Source: Moduliflexus sp964602655 (lineage in GTDB: Bacteria > Moduliflexota > Moduliflexia > Moduliflexales > Moduliflexaceae). Taken from it: 64,000 bases of DNA. Within the stretch, counting starts at the first letter, position 1, and every line of letters begins with the position of its first letter. This document shows, in pieces, positions 9,418-17,844 of the stretch. Where the stretch lies: NCBI GenBank assembly GCA_964602655.1, contig CAZRSF010000011.1, positions 1 through 64,000 of the forward strand, in the 5' to 3' direction. A program made the translations under genes and the position numbers. The notes below the pieces were generated by a model. The model ran no database searches and was not told where the DNA came from. It saw nothing but the letters and a program-made list of their open reading frames with translations.

Positions 9418-11270
9418 AACTTAACGAGATTATAAAAGATCGTTATCGTCTTGAAGAGATCATTGAACACAGTGGTCTGGAAACAATCTGCAAAGCCCTT
9501 GATATGCAGACTCAGCAGCCTGTGCTGCTGAAAGCCTTACATCTTTCCCAATTGAGACGATGGAAGGCTGCGGAGTTGCTTGAACGGGAAGCGACTCTCC
9601 TCAAGGAACTCTCGCATCCGCAAATTCCGGCCTACATCGATTTTTTTACAATAGAACAGGGACAAGATGTTCACTATGTGCAGGTTCGAAACTATATTGA
9701 GGGGAAAACTCTTCAACAGCGTGTATCCGAAGGCTGGCGCGGCACTGAATTGGAACTCGCTGATATCATCCGACAATTAGTGGACATTCTTGAGTATCTG
9801 CATGCGTTACATCCCCCCGTTATTCATCGCGACATCACTCCCCAAAATATCATTCTTTCTTCTGAAAAGACCTTGTTTCTCGTGGATTTTGGCTCAGTGC
9901 AGGAACGAATGCGCACGACGTTTTTGAGTAGCTCAACCATCGCAGGAACATTCGGCTATATGCCTTTTGAGCAATTTAGCGGGCAAGCAGTTCCGGCGTC
10001 CGATTATTATGCCGTCGGTGCCACGTTGCTGTATCTGTTAACCCACCGCCATCCCTCCGAGTTTCGAACAGAAGGCTTGAAACTCATCTATCAGCCGTAT
10101 ATTCAAGCATCTACAGAGATGATTCATCTCCTGAACGGACTACTGGAACCTATCCAGGAACAGCGCCTTGCTTCAGCGAACGAGGTTCGTAATCTTCTTC
10201 GAAAAATACCGCAGACGCCTGAAGTGAAAGTTCAGGGATTCACGCAGCCATACGGTTCAGCTATTCAAAAAGTTGAAGAATCAGATGAACGGCTTTTTTT
10301 CTTGATTCCTGGAAAATTCAAGGATTCCGGCGCGGGATTTTGTTCGATTTGGTTCCTTTTTGTTGCCATCTGGACTTTTGGCGCCTCAACAACGGGTGAG
10401 TTGTTTCCTCTCTTGTGGTCAATCCCATTTTGGGGTGCCGGATTTGGATTTGGCGTTCCTGCATACTATAAAGCCTTTGGTCGAACAAGGCTTGAGTTAA
10501 CCCCGGAATGGGTATATGTGAGGTATATGTTGTTTGGATTACAGTATGCTCTTCGATTTCCAACTGCTACGTTAAAGCGGGCAGCAACAGACCAGAAGCC
10601 TGCGAGCGTGACATTTCAAAGCGGAGCCAAACCTCTGAAATTCGGATCACATCTGACGACTGCCGAAAAAGAATGGTTGGGGCAAGAAATCGAACACTAC
10701 CTTGCGCTCTATGCGAAGCCTGATGTCGTGATCTCTGCTCGTCCCTACGGATCGAAGATCACGAAACAGGTGTATCCGCAGAATCATCTTCGTTTTCGCC
10801 TCCCCCTGAAATTTCAAAAAGAACCGTTCATTGGACTTGGCTTTATGATCTTTTGGTTTGGATTTCTTATCTTTATGCTTTCGGAGACGGAGGAATTTGT
10901 GTGGTTCTCCCTGATTTTTTGGGTATTCGGAGTGTTGACAACATTAGGGTCTCTTGCCGGGATTATTCGCGTCCTCAGTCGTACGACCCTTGATCTTACC
11001 CCTGATTGGGTACAAACGCGTTCGGCCTTTCTTGGCATCGGATTTCCCCATCGGGTGCCGCTAACGACGAACACAAACGTTGAAGTCATCAGCCTTCCCC
11101 AACGTGCCCGAAATGAAGAACCAATCCGAAGCATTGTCATTCACTCCGACGCCAAAGAACTGAAATTGGGTTGGCAGTTGACCCTGAATGAGCAAGAATG
11201 GCTTGTGCAGGAAATTGAAAACTACTTCCGGAAACCGACGCTATCTTCAACCGCTTACAGCCCGCCATGA
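9414..11270 (+). CDS. Ser/Thr protein kinase with duplicated membrane module
   Basis: A 618-residue paralogue of the preceding kinase without the zinc ribbon. Lys40 (VLLKAL), Glu59, the HRD Asp140 in HRDITPQN and the DFG Asp158 are present, but the glycine-rich loop is degenerate: EHSGLETI replaces the GEGGLATT of its neighbour. The C-terminus holds two copies of the membrane module (about 295-445 and 460-610), each with a helical hairpin, then LELTPEW or LDLTPDW, then an amphipathic helix EWLGQEIEHYL or EWLVQEIENYF. The start ATG at 9414 overlaps the previous stop as ATGA and has GGAGAGG at 9398-9403; in-frame codons further upstream lie inside the previous gene. The 3' end overlaps the convergent serine dehydratase by 16 bases. 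It may be a weak kinase or a pseudokinase-like partner. Confidence 0.88.
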   Translation: MKLNEIIKDRYRLEEIIEHSGLETICKALDMQTQQPVLLKALHLSQLRRWKAAELLEREATLLKELSHPQIPAYIDFFTIEQGQDVHYVQVRNYIEGKTLQQRVSEGWRGTELELADIIRQLVDILEYLHALHPPVIHRDITPQNIILSSEKTLFLVDFGSVQERMRTTFLSSSTIAGTFGYMPFEQFSGQAVPASDYYAVGATLLYLLTHRHPSEFRTEGLKLIYQPYIQASTEMIHLLNGLLEPIQEQRLASANEVRNLLRKIPQTPEVKVQGFTQPYGSAIQKVEESDERLFFLIPGKFKDSGAGFCSIWFLFVAIWTFGASTTGELFPLLWSIPFWGAGFGFGVPAYYKAFGRTRLELTPEWVYVRYMLFGLQYALRFPTATLKRAATDQKPASVTFQSGAKPLKFGSHLTTAEKEWLGQEIEHYLALYAKPDVVISARPYGSKITKQVYPQNHLRFRLPLKFQKEPFIGLGFMIFWFGFLIFMLSETEEFVWFSLIFWVFGVLTTLGSLAGIIRVLSRTTLDLTPDWVQTRSAFLGIGFPHRVPLTTNTNVEVISLPQRARNEEPIRSIVIHSDAKELKLGWQLTLNEQEWLVQEIENYFRKPTLSSTAYSPP

Positions 11271-12448
11271 ATCGCCAGCCCGCCGGTTGATGTTTCGCGG
11301 TATAACTTCGGGAGATCATGGCCGGTATAATTCATGGTTTCGACGATGCGATCAAACGAGACTAAATGACGGCCATCTGAAAAAAGCACGTATTCGGCGC
11401 AATTGAGCGCCCGCATGGCGGCCATCGCGTTGCGTTCGATACAGGGGACTTGCACGAGTCCGCCAATCGGATCGCACGTTAACCCTAACATATGTTCCAA
11501 CGCGATTTCGGCGGCATATTCGATTTGATGCGGCGCGGCGCCGAGCAATTGCGCAGCGGCGGCGGCGGCCATTGCGCAGGCCGTGCCGACTTCCCCCTGA
11601 CAGCCGACTTCCGCGCCGGAAATCGAGGCGTTGGTTTTGACGATATTCCCAACCAATCCGGCGGTGGCAAGAGCGCGTACAATCATGACCGGCGCAAATT
11701 CATTGCATTGTTGCAGATAGCGCAACACCGACGGCAGTACGCCGCATGAGCCGCAAGTCGGCGCAGTGACGACCATACTGCCAGCGGCATTTTCTTCCGA
11801 AACGGCTAATGCGTAAGCGGTCAGCAGCCCGGTGCGTTGCGTCAGCTTATCCAAATGAAAGGTCTGTTGATAGACGCGATACGCTTTCCGGGGCAATCTC
11901 AATCCGCCGGGCAGCACGCCTTCGGTCTGCAACCCTCGCGCAATCGCTTCATTCATGGCATGGCCGATGGTTGACAAATATTCCCAAATGTCATCGCCCT
12001 CGCATTCCTTCACATACATCCAGAGCGGGTTCCCCGTCTGTGTCGTCCATTCCAGCAATCCGGCCATCGTCGAAATCTCATAGACCGATTGCGGCGGTTC
12101 TTGATCTTCTTCGCGCAACGCCCCGCCGCCGACGCTGTACACTTCCCAACTTATCAGGATCGCGCCATCCGCGTCAAGCGCTTCGAAAAGCATCCCGTTC
12201 GGATGAAATGGCCGCGTGATGTCGGGTCGTTCGATGATGGATACCGATTTGGGCGAAAGCGGCTGCGTCACGGCCTCATGCGTCAAATGGCCGCGTCCGG
12301 TCGCCGCTAAACTGCCGTAGAGCGTCACGCGATAGGCCGCCGCCTGCCCCGCGCGTTCCGCAAAGATCGCCGCTGCTCGCCGCGGCGCCATCGTATGGCT
12401 GCTTGACGGCCCCATGCCGATTCGATATAATTCGCGTAATGATTCCAT
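11255..12448 (-). CDS. sdaA: L-serine ammonia-lyase, iron-sulfur type, single chain
   Basis: Converts L-serine to pyruvate and ammonia with a [4Fe-4S] cluster. The 397-residue protein joins the beta domain (GIGPSSSHT-like motif at residues 10-20) and the alpha domain in one chain, as in E. coli SdaA. The three cluster cysteines are visible as Cys283, Cys325 and Cys336; the 42 and 11 residue spacings equal those known in the family (VGCQGEVG, LTCDP, QVPC). The segment TAPTCGSCG near 228-236 is also typical. The gene is convergent with the kinase cassette, with a 16-base overlap at the 3' ends. Its start faces the Nudix gene across a 114-base divergent spacer. Cytoplasmic, oxygen-sensitive enzyme. 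Confidence 0.95.
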   Translation of the reverse strand: MESLRELYRIGMGPSSSHTMAPRRAAAIFAERAGQAAAYRVTLYGSLAATGRGHLTHEAVTQPLSPKSVSIIERPDITRPFHPNGMLFEALDADGAILISWEVYSVGGGALREEDQEPPQSVYEISTMAGLLEWTTQTGNPLWMYVKECEGDDIWEYLSTIGHAMNEAIARGLQTEGVLPGGLRLPRKAYRVYQQTFHLDKLTQRTGLLTAYALAVSEENAAGSMVVTAPTCGSCGVLPSVLRYLQQCNEFAPVMIVRALATAGLVGNIVKTNASISGAEVGCQGEVGTACAMAAAAAAQLLGAAPHQIEYAAEIALEHMLGLTCDPIGGLVQVPCIERNAMAAMRALNCAEYVLFSDGRHLVSFDRIVETMNYTGHDLPKLYRETSTGGLAIHGGL

Positions 12449-12562
12449 AGATTATGAAAAAGAGCCAAACAGGAACGCAGAGTCAAGAAAAATATGCGAA
12501 ACATGAGGATAGAAGTGTAAGGAGTTCTTGACAAATTTCGAAACATCATTCCTAATACGAAC

Positions 12563-13015
12563 ATGGCAGAACAGACGCGCACCTATCCGGCATTTCCGAT
12601 TCCTGCGGTCGGCGCAATTGCGTTGAGCGAAGGGCGCGTTCTGCTTATTCAACGTGGCACACCTCCGGCGCAAGGCAAGTGGACGCTGCCGGGCGGCGCA
12701 ATCGAAGTCGGAGAATCGCCGGAAGACGCCCTGATTCGAGAGATTCAGGAAGAATGCCAGCTTGAAATTCGTCCGACGCGCGTGGTTGAGATTGTCAATA
12801 AAGTCATCCGCGACGACGAAGGCAAGGTGCTGTATCATTATCTCATCATAGATTATTTGGTTGAGTGCCGAGATTCGCGTCCATGTCATGATTTTGCGGT
12901 TCAGCCGACCTCGGACGCAGCGAATGCCCGCTGGGTGCGTCTTGAGGAACTTGGGAATTACGAACTCACCGAAGGCGTCGCGGACGTAATTCATAAAGCC
13001 GCCGATATGCGGTAA
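12563..13015 (+). CDS. Nudix hydrolase
   Basis: A 150-residue protein with one Nudix domain. The box GX5EX7REUXEE is intact from Gly45 through Glu51, Arg59-Glu60 and Glu63-Glu64; the usual Gly after it is Gln66. Proteins of this size and with TLPGGAIEVGE are commonly annotated as ADP-ribose or 8-oxo-dGTP pyrophosphatases, but the substrate is not decided by the sequence. ATG at 12563 lies 30 bases after a TTGACA hexamer (12528-12533), and TAATAC follows at 12553-12558. If that pair is a promoter (spacer 19) the message would be nearly leaderless. No strong ribosome-binding site is seen. Confidence 0.9.
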   Translation: MAEQTRTYPAFPIPAVGAIALSEGRVLLIQRGTPPAQGKWTLPGGAIEVGESPEDALIREIQEECQLEIRPTRVVEIVNKVIRDDEGKVLYHYLIIDYLVECRDSRPCHDFAVQPTSDAANARWVRLEELGNYELTEGVADVIHKAADMR

Positions 13016-13111
13016 AATAAAAACCCACCCTTTGCCCGTTCCAGAGGGGAGATATGGAATGATTTTTTCTGTTCGACGAGGTCTGATCAAGAGCAAACAG
13101 GAGAGAGGAAT

Positions 13112-14158
13112 ATGCGTATGACACCAATGAATTCGAGCACATTTTTTTGGAAACACGCCATGATTGTCGGGGGAGCCGTCTGTCTGCTTTCCCTCTTGCT
13201 TCCGCAGAGCAGTTCGGCGATTCAGCCCGGAGACGATCCGCAGCAACCGCAAGCGCAGACTGTGCCGATTGACAATAGTCTTGTGCCTGCGCTGCCGGAA
13301 CAACCGGAGCAGCCGGTAGCACCGGCGCAGCAAGCCGATTCGCGGGCGTTGATCGAGCAGCCGCGTCAGTTGCAGCGCCGGTTCGCCGATAATTTCCTGC
13401 CGCAATCCGCCTGGCACGTGACCGACGCGCAAGACGGCCTGCGCCGCGATGGCCGCGTGGCCGTCCTGGAAGGGATGAACTCACAGGTGGTCTATCAATT
13501 TTATAAAGACAACCCGGTGATCAATGTGCCCAATCAACCTGATATCACCATTTATACGCATGATAAAGGCGGATTCGACGGGCCATACAATGTGTTTGTC
13601 GCCAATTTCGGCGAACCGACCTGGACGCAGATCGGCGCGGATGTGAAGGGGAGTTCTTCATTCGATTTGCCGCAGAATATTACCTCCGCCGAATTGATTC
13701 TGATCGCCAACCGCCATGAGGGTGCGACCTACATCGAGGCGATTGAAGGCATCGCGTATGCCGCTGTCGGTGCGATGGATGGCGTCTTTTCGTATTTCCC
13801 CGAACAGCTTGTCAGCCTGCGGGTCGAGCAGTTGGATTGCGCTGAATTGGAACGCGCCAGAATCATTCTGACCAGCGGCAGCATGGGCTATCAATTAACG
13901 CCGCTCGGCGAAATCGAAGTCAAATGGCAGACGCCGATCAAAAACGAATGGAAACAGGCGGAATTTCATATTCAAGCTGACGGCGAATACGAGGTTTATG
14001 CCACCGACAGCCGAGGCATGGAAAACTTCATCGGGCGCAAAGTCGGAGCGCAAAGCGTGGATTTGCCGCAAAACATGACAGATGTGACGCGCGTGCGGGT
14101 ACGAAATCACAACAATAATCGCCCCATACTGATTTACGCGATTGCCGGGCGGCGTTAG
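13112..14158 (+). CDS. Secreted or anchored protein of unknown function
   Basis: A 348-residue protein that I do not recognise. Residues 15-36 form a hydrophobic signal peptide or anchor ending SSSA, followed by a Pro/Gln-rich linker (about 38-85). The rest is beta-rich, with an internal near-repeat: a strand pattern ending SFDLPQNITSAELILIANRH near 185-205 recurs as SVDLPQNMTDVTRVRVRNHN near 320-340. This suggests two galactose-binding-like sandwich domains, which is inference. Start ATG at 13112 has AGGAGAGAGG just upstream; ATG two codons later is possible. The stop is 11 bases before the lytic transglycosylase, so the two are probably cotranscribed and may both act in the cell envelope. 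Confidence 0.75.
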   Translation: MRMTPMNSSTFFWKHAMIVGGAVCLLSLLLPQSSSAIQPGDDPQQPQAQTVPIDNSLVPALPEQPEQPVAPAQQADSRALIEQPRQLQRRFADNFLPQSAWHVTDAQDGLRRDGRVAVLEGMNSQVVYQFYKDNPVINVPNQPDITIYTHDKGGFDGPYNVFVANFGEPTWTQIGADVKGSSSFDLPQNITSAELILIANRHEGATYIEAIEGIAYAAVGAMDGVFSYFPEQLVSLRVEQLDCAELERARIILTSGSMGYQLTPLGEIEVKWQTPIKNEWKQAEFHIQADGEYEVYATDSRGMENFIGRKVGAQSVDLPQNMTDVTRVRVRNHNNNRPILIYAIAGRR

Positions 14159-14169
14159 GCATTGGCGCT

Positions 14170-14859
14170 ATGCTGAAAAAATTTTTGATTGTCGGGCTGG
14201 TCGTCTTGCTGGTGTATCTGCTGGTATTCAATGCGGTGACGTCTCGTATCATCTTTTCTCACCGGTCGTTGCTTTCGAAAACCGGCGCACTGGCAGAATA
14301 CGCGTTGACTCAGACGGGGAAAAGCCTCTGGTGGCTGGGCTGCAAGGCGTTCGGGCTGCTGCAAGACGCCTGGTATTGGCTGAAACCCGCGAGGCCGTCG
14401 TATGACATCAAGGATACCCGCGAGTTGTACCGCCTGTATAAAGAAGTCGAAACCTGGTCAGGACTGCCCTGGCAGGTATTCTGGGGTTTGCACTCCGAAG
14501 AAACGGCGTTAGGCAAAAATTTAGGGAGCGTTCCGGCGCTGTCGGTGCTTCCCAAACAGCAACTCCCGTATTTTTATCAAATCTGCCGCGAACTCCACTG
14601 GGATCCGAAAAAGGTGTACGGCTCGAACAAAGGCGCTATCGGCCCCTTTCAGTTTATCCCGGAAACATGGGTGCGCCATGCGGTGGACGCGAACGGCGAC
14701 GGTCGCAAAGACCCGTTCGACGTGGAAGACGCGGCCTTCTCCGCCGCCAATTATCTGCTCTACAAAGGCGGTCAGGCCAATCTCAGCAAGGCGGTCTGGC
14801 ATTACAATCAAGATCAGCAATATGTCAAGCGCGTGATGCGTTATCTGAAATATAGTTAG
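14170..14859 (+). CDS. Membrane-anchored lytic transglycosylase (SLT/MltB-like)
   Basis: A 229-residue peptidoglycan lytic transglycosylase. Residues 4-23 are an N-terminal membrane anchor and the catalytic domain starts near residue 83. The segment GLHSEETALGKN (106-117) supplies the catalytic glutamate, Glu111 by analogy with the VETxxG motif of MltB. GAIGPFQFIPETW near 158-170 and the DPFDVEDAAFSAANYL segment are typical of the SLT_2 family. It cleaves the MurNAc-GlcNAc bond to give 1,6-anhydro ends in the periplasm. It follows the secreted protein by 11 bases, and a strong terminator lies 27 bases after its stop. Confidence 0.85.
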   Translation: MLKKFLIVGLVVLLVYLLVFNAVTSRIIFSHRSLLSKTGALAEYALTQTGKSLWWLGCKAFGLLQDAWYWLKPARPSYDIKDTRELYRLYKEVETWSGLPWQVFWGLHSEETALGKNLGSVPALSVLPKQQLPYFYQICRELHWDPKKVYGSNKGAIGPFQFIPETWVRHAVDANGDGRKDPFDVEDAAFSAANYLLYKGGQANLSKAVWHYNQDQQYVKRVMRYLKYS

Positions 14860-14886
14860 TTGTATTGCACAACACGTTGTTGGCGT

Positions 14887-14924
14887 AGCTGTCGGACAGG
14901 TTGTACGAGTCCGACAGCTTTTCC
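14887..14924 (+). terminator. Intrinsic terminator
   Basis: Perfect 11-base stem AGCTGTCGGAC (14887-14897) with GTCCGACAGCT (14909-14919), an 11-base loop, then TTTTCC. It lies 27 bases after the transglycosylase stop and ends the 13112-14859 transcript. Confidence 0.8.
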
Positions 14925-15016
14925 TCGTCATCTGCACCAACCTACGATTCATCTGTTCACCAAACCTTGTCAACATGTTACAGTTTGCCGAATAATCGGC
15001 AAGAGGAGAAGGCGCG

Positions 15017-15754
15017 ATGGCAGTAAATTATGATGAAATCAGTCGAATTTATGATGATGTGCGCGACGCCGATATTGAACTGCTGAATACGATGATGGCT
15101 GAAATTTCCATGAACGCAGAAACGCGCGTGCTGGATATTGGCTGTGGCACGGGCAATTACGCCAGTATGCTGCAACGAATCACCCAGGCAAAGGTGTTTG
15201 GCGTGGAGCCGTCCGACGGAATGCGGGAAAAAGCACGCGCGAAAAATCCGAATATCACGGTGAATGCCGGACATGCCGGGAAAATTCCGTTTGACGCGGC
15301 CACATTTGATTTTGCGTACATGACGGATGTGATTCATCATATTTCTGATCTGTTCGCCATGTACGCGGAAATCTTTCGCGTGATGCGGCCTGGCGCGAAA
15401 CTCTGTATCGCCACGCAATCTCATGCACAGATTGCCGCGCGTCCTTACGCTCGCTTTTTTCCCGGCGTGGTACGCGTCGATCAGAGGCGTTATCCCGACA
15501 TTGACGCAATTATCGTAGCGGCGGAACGGCAGTCGTTTGTCCACCTGAAAACGGTTGGGTTGTATGAAAATCGTCCGACGCAATTGGACGAAAAATTCCT
15601 CGAACTTGTTGAGAAAAAAGGCTATTCCATGTTTCATCTGATCAGCGCGGAGGAATACGCGCATGGTCTGGCGCTGCTGAAAGACGCGCTGAAAGATGGC
15701 GCAATTCGAACAACATCAGCGGGAGAAAGCTTGATATGGCTCACGACACCATAA
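15017..15754 (+). CDS. Class I SAM-dependent methyltransferase
   Basis: A 245-residue Rossmann-fold methyltransferase. Motif I is VLDIGCGTGNY near residues 38-48, the acidic loop after strand 2 is GVEPSDGM, and the MTDVIHHI segment near 98-105 corresponds to motif IV. It belongs to the UbiE/MenG-like small-molecule group; the substrate is unknown. RBS GAGGAGAAGG precedes the ATG. Its last 19 bases overlap the start of another methyltransferase, so the two are coupled. Confidence 0.88.
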   Translation: MAVNYDEISRIYDDVRDADIELLNTMMAEISMNAETRVLDIGCGTGNYASMLQRITQAKVFGVEPSDGMREKARAKNPNITVNAGHAGKIPFDAATFDFAYMTDVIHHISDLFAMYAEIFRVMRPGAKLCIATQSHAQIAARPYARFFPGVVRVDQRRYPDIDAIIVAAERQSFVHLKTVGLYENRPTQLDEKFLELVEKKGYSMFHLISAEEYAHGLALLKDALKDGAIRTTSAGESLIWLTTP

Positions 15755-16500
15755 ATGCGACCGAAACCTACCGGCAATTCGCCCGGTATTACGATGGATA
15801 CGTCCAGCGTTTTACACACGATTTAGCGATGTACGGCGCGTTCTGTCAGCCGAATCACCGAATTCTGGAAGTCGGCTGCGGTACGGGGCGCGTCCTGCGC
15901 TATCTATTGGAGCGCGGCTGTCGGGTGACTGGCGTCGATATTTCGGAAGAGATGCTTGAGCTTGCCCGGCAGAAGCTCGCGGAATTCGAACGGACAGGGC
16001 AGGTGCGGTTGCTCTGCCACGATATACTGAAACAGCCGCTTGCAGGCGAGTTTGACCGGGTGCTTGTGACGTTTTATACGTTTAACTATTTTCTCGATGC
16101 GCCGGAACGATTTCTCTCGAATCTGCGGCCATCGCTGGCTGAGAACGCGGCGCTGATACTTGACCTGTTCGTGCCGAACAGCCGTGCGACCTCCGAATCT
16201 GAGGCGGAATGGCATCAACACGCTTTCGAGATCGAGGGGCGGCAAATCACCTTGAACGATAAACGGTATGTCATTAATCACCGCGAGACGCGGACGCAAG
16301 TTTACGAGGAGGCCGGGCACACGACGGAGATCACCACGACTCGCCGCTATTTTTCGCCGTCGGAGATTCGCGATCTGCTCGCGAACGCCGGCTTCGGACA
16401 GATCGAATTTTCGACAGATTACGATCAGAATACATTCGCAGCCGCTATGCCGCCAGAACCGCTGACCACGCATTTTGTCGTCAAAGCGGTTTGGGCATAA
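15736..16500 (+). CDS. Class I SAM-dependent methyltransferase
   Basis: A 254-residue methyltransferase with motif I ILEVGCGTGRVL near residues 43-54, GVDISEEML after strand 2, and a long C-terminal beta-rich part in which the substrate pocket usually lies. GGGAGAAAG precedes the ATG within the end of the previous gene (19-base overlap). It is not a close copy of the upstream enzyme, so the pair may act on successive steps of one small molecule. No substrate can be assigned. Confidence 0.88.
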   Translation: MAHDTINATETYRQFARYYDGYVQRFTHDLAMYGAFCQPNHRILEVGCGTGRVLRYLLERGCRVTGVDISEEMLELARQKLAEFERTGQVRLLCHDILKQPLAGEFDRVLVTFYTFNYFLDAPERFLSNLRPSLAENAALILDLFVPNSRATSESEAEWHQHAFEIEGRQITLNDKRYVINHRETRTQVYEEAGHTTEITTTRRYFSPSEIRDLLANAGFGQIEFSTDYDQNTFAAAMPPEPLTTHFVVKAVWA

Positions 16501-16522
16501 CTCTGTAAAAGAGAACTTCTTT

Positions 16523-16571
16523 GGAGTGTCAACGCGAAGCTTTGACGGCGAAAGCTTCACTTTCGCACTCC
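16523..16571. repeat. GGAGTG...CACTCC inverted repeat
   Basis: An element opening GGAGTGTCAACGCGAAGCTTTG and closing with GCTTCACTTTCGCACTCC. Relatives lie at 27166-27212, 31802-31849 and about 61765-61807. It sits between two codirectional genes. Confidence 0.6.
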
Positions 16572-16609
16572 GCTGAGATCGCAGGGCTGTTACGTTCTCG
16601 TGAACACGT

Positions 16610-16685
16610 GTCATTGCGAGCGCTTTTCAGCGAAGCAATCTCGTGAGAACGGGATTGCTTCGTCGTTGTCACTCCTCGCAATGAC
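16610..16685. repeat. GTCATTGCGAG inverted repeat
   Basis: Perfect 11-base ends GTCATTGCGAG (16610-16620) and CTCGCAATGAC (16675-16685), with inner AAGCAATC/GATTGCTT complements. It is a known style of dispersed MITE-like repeat. A second copy is at 45741-45815. Confidence 0.75.
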
Positions 16686-16733
16686 AGCGTTTCGTGAGAA
16701 CTTAACAGTCCTGCGCTGAGATCGGGAGAACCA

Positions 16734-17606
16734 ATGAAACCTTTGCAATTCGAATTGCTGCCGCCGACGCTTTCTATCTATCAATTTGCGCCGGATCACG
16801 CGCCAGAGCGCGCGAATGTTCGTGAATCCGAATTTTACAGCGCGACCTATACGCCAGACGAAATTTCGATTGTGACAACAAGCGGAACGTTTCCGAACGC
16901 TGCGGCTGAAGAATCAGACTGGCGAGCGTTCAAGTTATGCGGCGTCTTCGATCTTGCCCTGACAGGCATTTTGGCGCATGTTTCAGGGCTGCTCGCCGAA
17001 GTCAACGTCGCGCTGTTCGCGCTTTCGACATTCAATACCGATTACATTTTAGTGAAAACAGACGACGTTCCGCGAGCCATCAACGCCCTGACGGCTGCCG
17101 GACATCGCGTCAATGCGCCTCATGCGTTCACGATCAGACCTGCTATTCGCGACGATATTCATGCGCTGACGCAACTGATTCGCGACGCGAGTCGCGACGT
17201 GGCCGAGCGCTTTCATTTGACGTCGGAGAATGCGCCGAAACATCCCTCTAATTGCCAGGATGATTGGATTGAAGCCGCGATGGACAACGGCATCGTATTT
17301 TATGTGTTAGAAGACGCGCAGACGTTGTGCGGATGCGTGGCAATGGAACAGGCGCGACCAGACCTCTGTTATTTGGAACGGCTGGCCGTGCTGCCGCAAT
17401 TTCGGCGAAAAGGATTCGGCGAAGCTCTCGTTCAACATGTGTTCGAGGAAGCTCGCCAACGTCATATCCGCCGCGTCGAAATCGGCACGATTGCCGAAAA
17501 CGTCGAATTGACGCGATGGTATGAGAAATTGGGGTTTATCTTGAAAGAGATGCGCACATTTCCCCATCTGCCCTTTCAGGTGGCATTTATGGGGATCGAT
17601 CTCTAA
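16734..17606 (+). CDS. ACT-domain (CASTOR type) fused to GNAT acetyltransferase
   Basis: A 290-residue two-domain protein. Residues 1-125 match the stand-alone CASTOR/ACT family (LLPPTLSIYQF, DEISIVTT, WRAFKLCGVFDLALTGILAH, ALSTFNTDYILVK), whose members bind amino acids. Residues 135-290 are a GNAT acetyltransferase with the acetyl-CoA loop LAVLPQFRRKGFGEAL near 213-228 and the C-terminal ARxWYEKLGF-like segment RWYEKLGFI. In other bacteria the two domains are usually separate genes, so an amino acid may regulate acetyl transfer here; that is inference. ATG at 16734 follows GGGAGAACCA. It lies 233 repeat-filled bases after the methyltransferases and has its own likely promoter. Confidence 0.85.
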   Translation: MKPLQFELLPPTLSIYQFAPDHAPERANVRESEFYSATYTPDEISIVTTSGTFPNAAAEESDWRAFKLCGVFDLALTGILAHVSGLLAEVNVALFALSTFNTDYILVKTDDVPRAINALTAAGHRVNAPHAFTIRPAIRDDIHALTQLIRDASRDVAERFHLTSENAPKHPSNCQDDWIEAAMDNGIVFYVLEDAQTLCGCVAMEQARPDLCYLERLAVLPQFRRKGFGEALVQHVFEEARQRHIRRVEIGTIAENVELTRWYEKLGFILKEMRTFPHLPFQVAFMGIDL

Positions 17607-17844
17607 GGGTTCGGTGGGAAAACGCCCTGTTCGCGGTGAATTTGTCGAATCGTCATTCGCCCTTCGGCAGGCTCACCACGAACGGAAGCACCTCTCATCA
17701 AACCGAATGCTCATGTTCTCCAAAACATTTCACTTGACCTTTGCAAGAAATTTCTTAGAACCTGTTTTAAACATTCGGAATGCCAGGGCTGCGTTGACTG
17801 CTAGCGCAGAGCGTTGACACTCCGGTGAACGGAGGGACATTGTT
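17607..17844. other. Intergenic spacer with repeat fragment
   Basis: About 240 bases. A fragment with CCCTTCGGCAGGCTCACCACG near 17660-17682 resembles a widespread dispersed repeat. No gene is supported. The promoter of the following binding-protein gene should be here, but no clear boxes are seen. Confidence 0.4.

Noticed and set aside
12528..12558. Strong promoter before the Nudix gene
   Set aside because: TTGACA is good but the -10 candidate is 19 bases away and would end only 4 bases before the ATG, so it is mentioned in the gene entry but not called.
12452..13432. A 326-codon minus-strand frame opposite the Nudix gene and the secreted-protein gene
   Set aside because: It is antisense to two well-supported genes, and its Arg/Leu-rich translation has no family signature.
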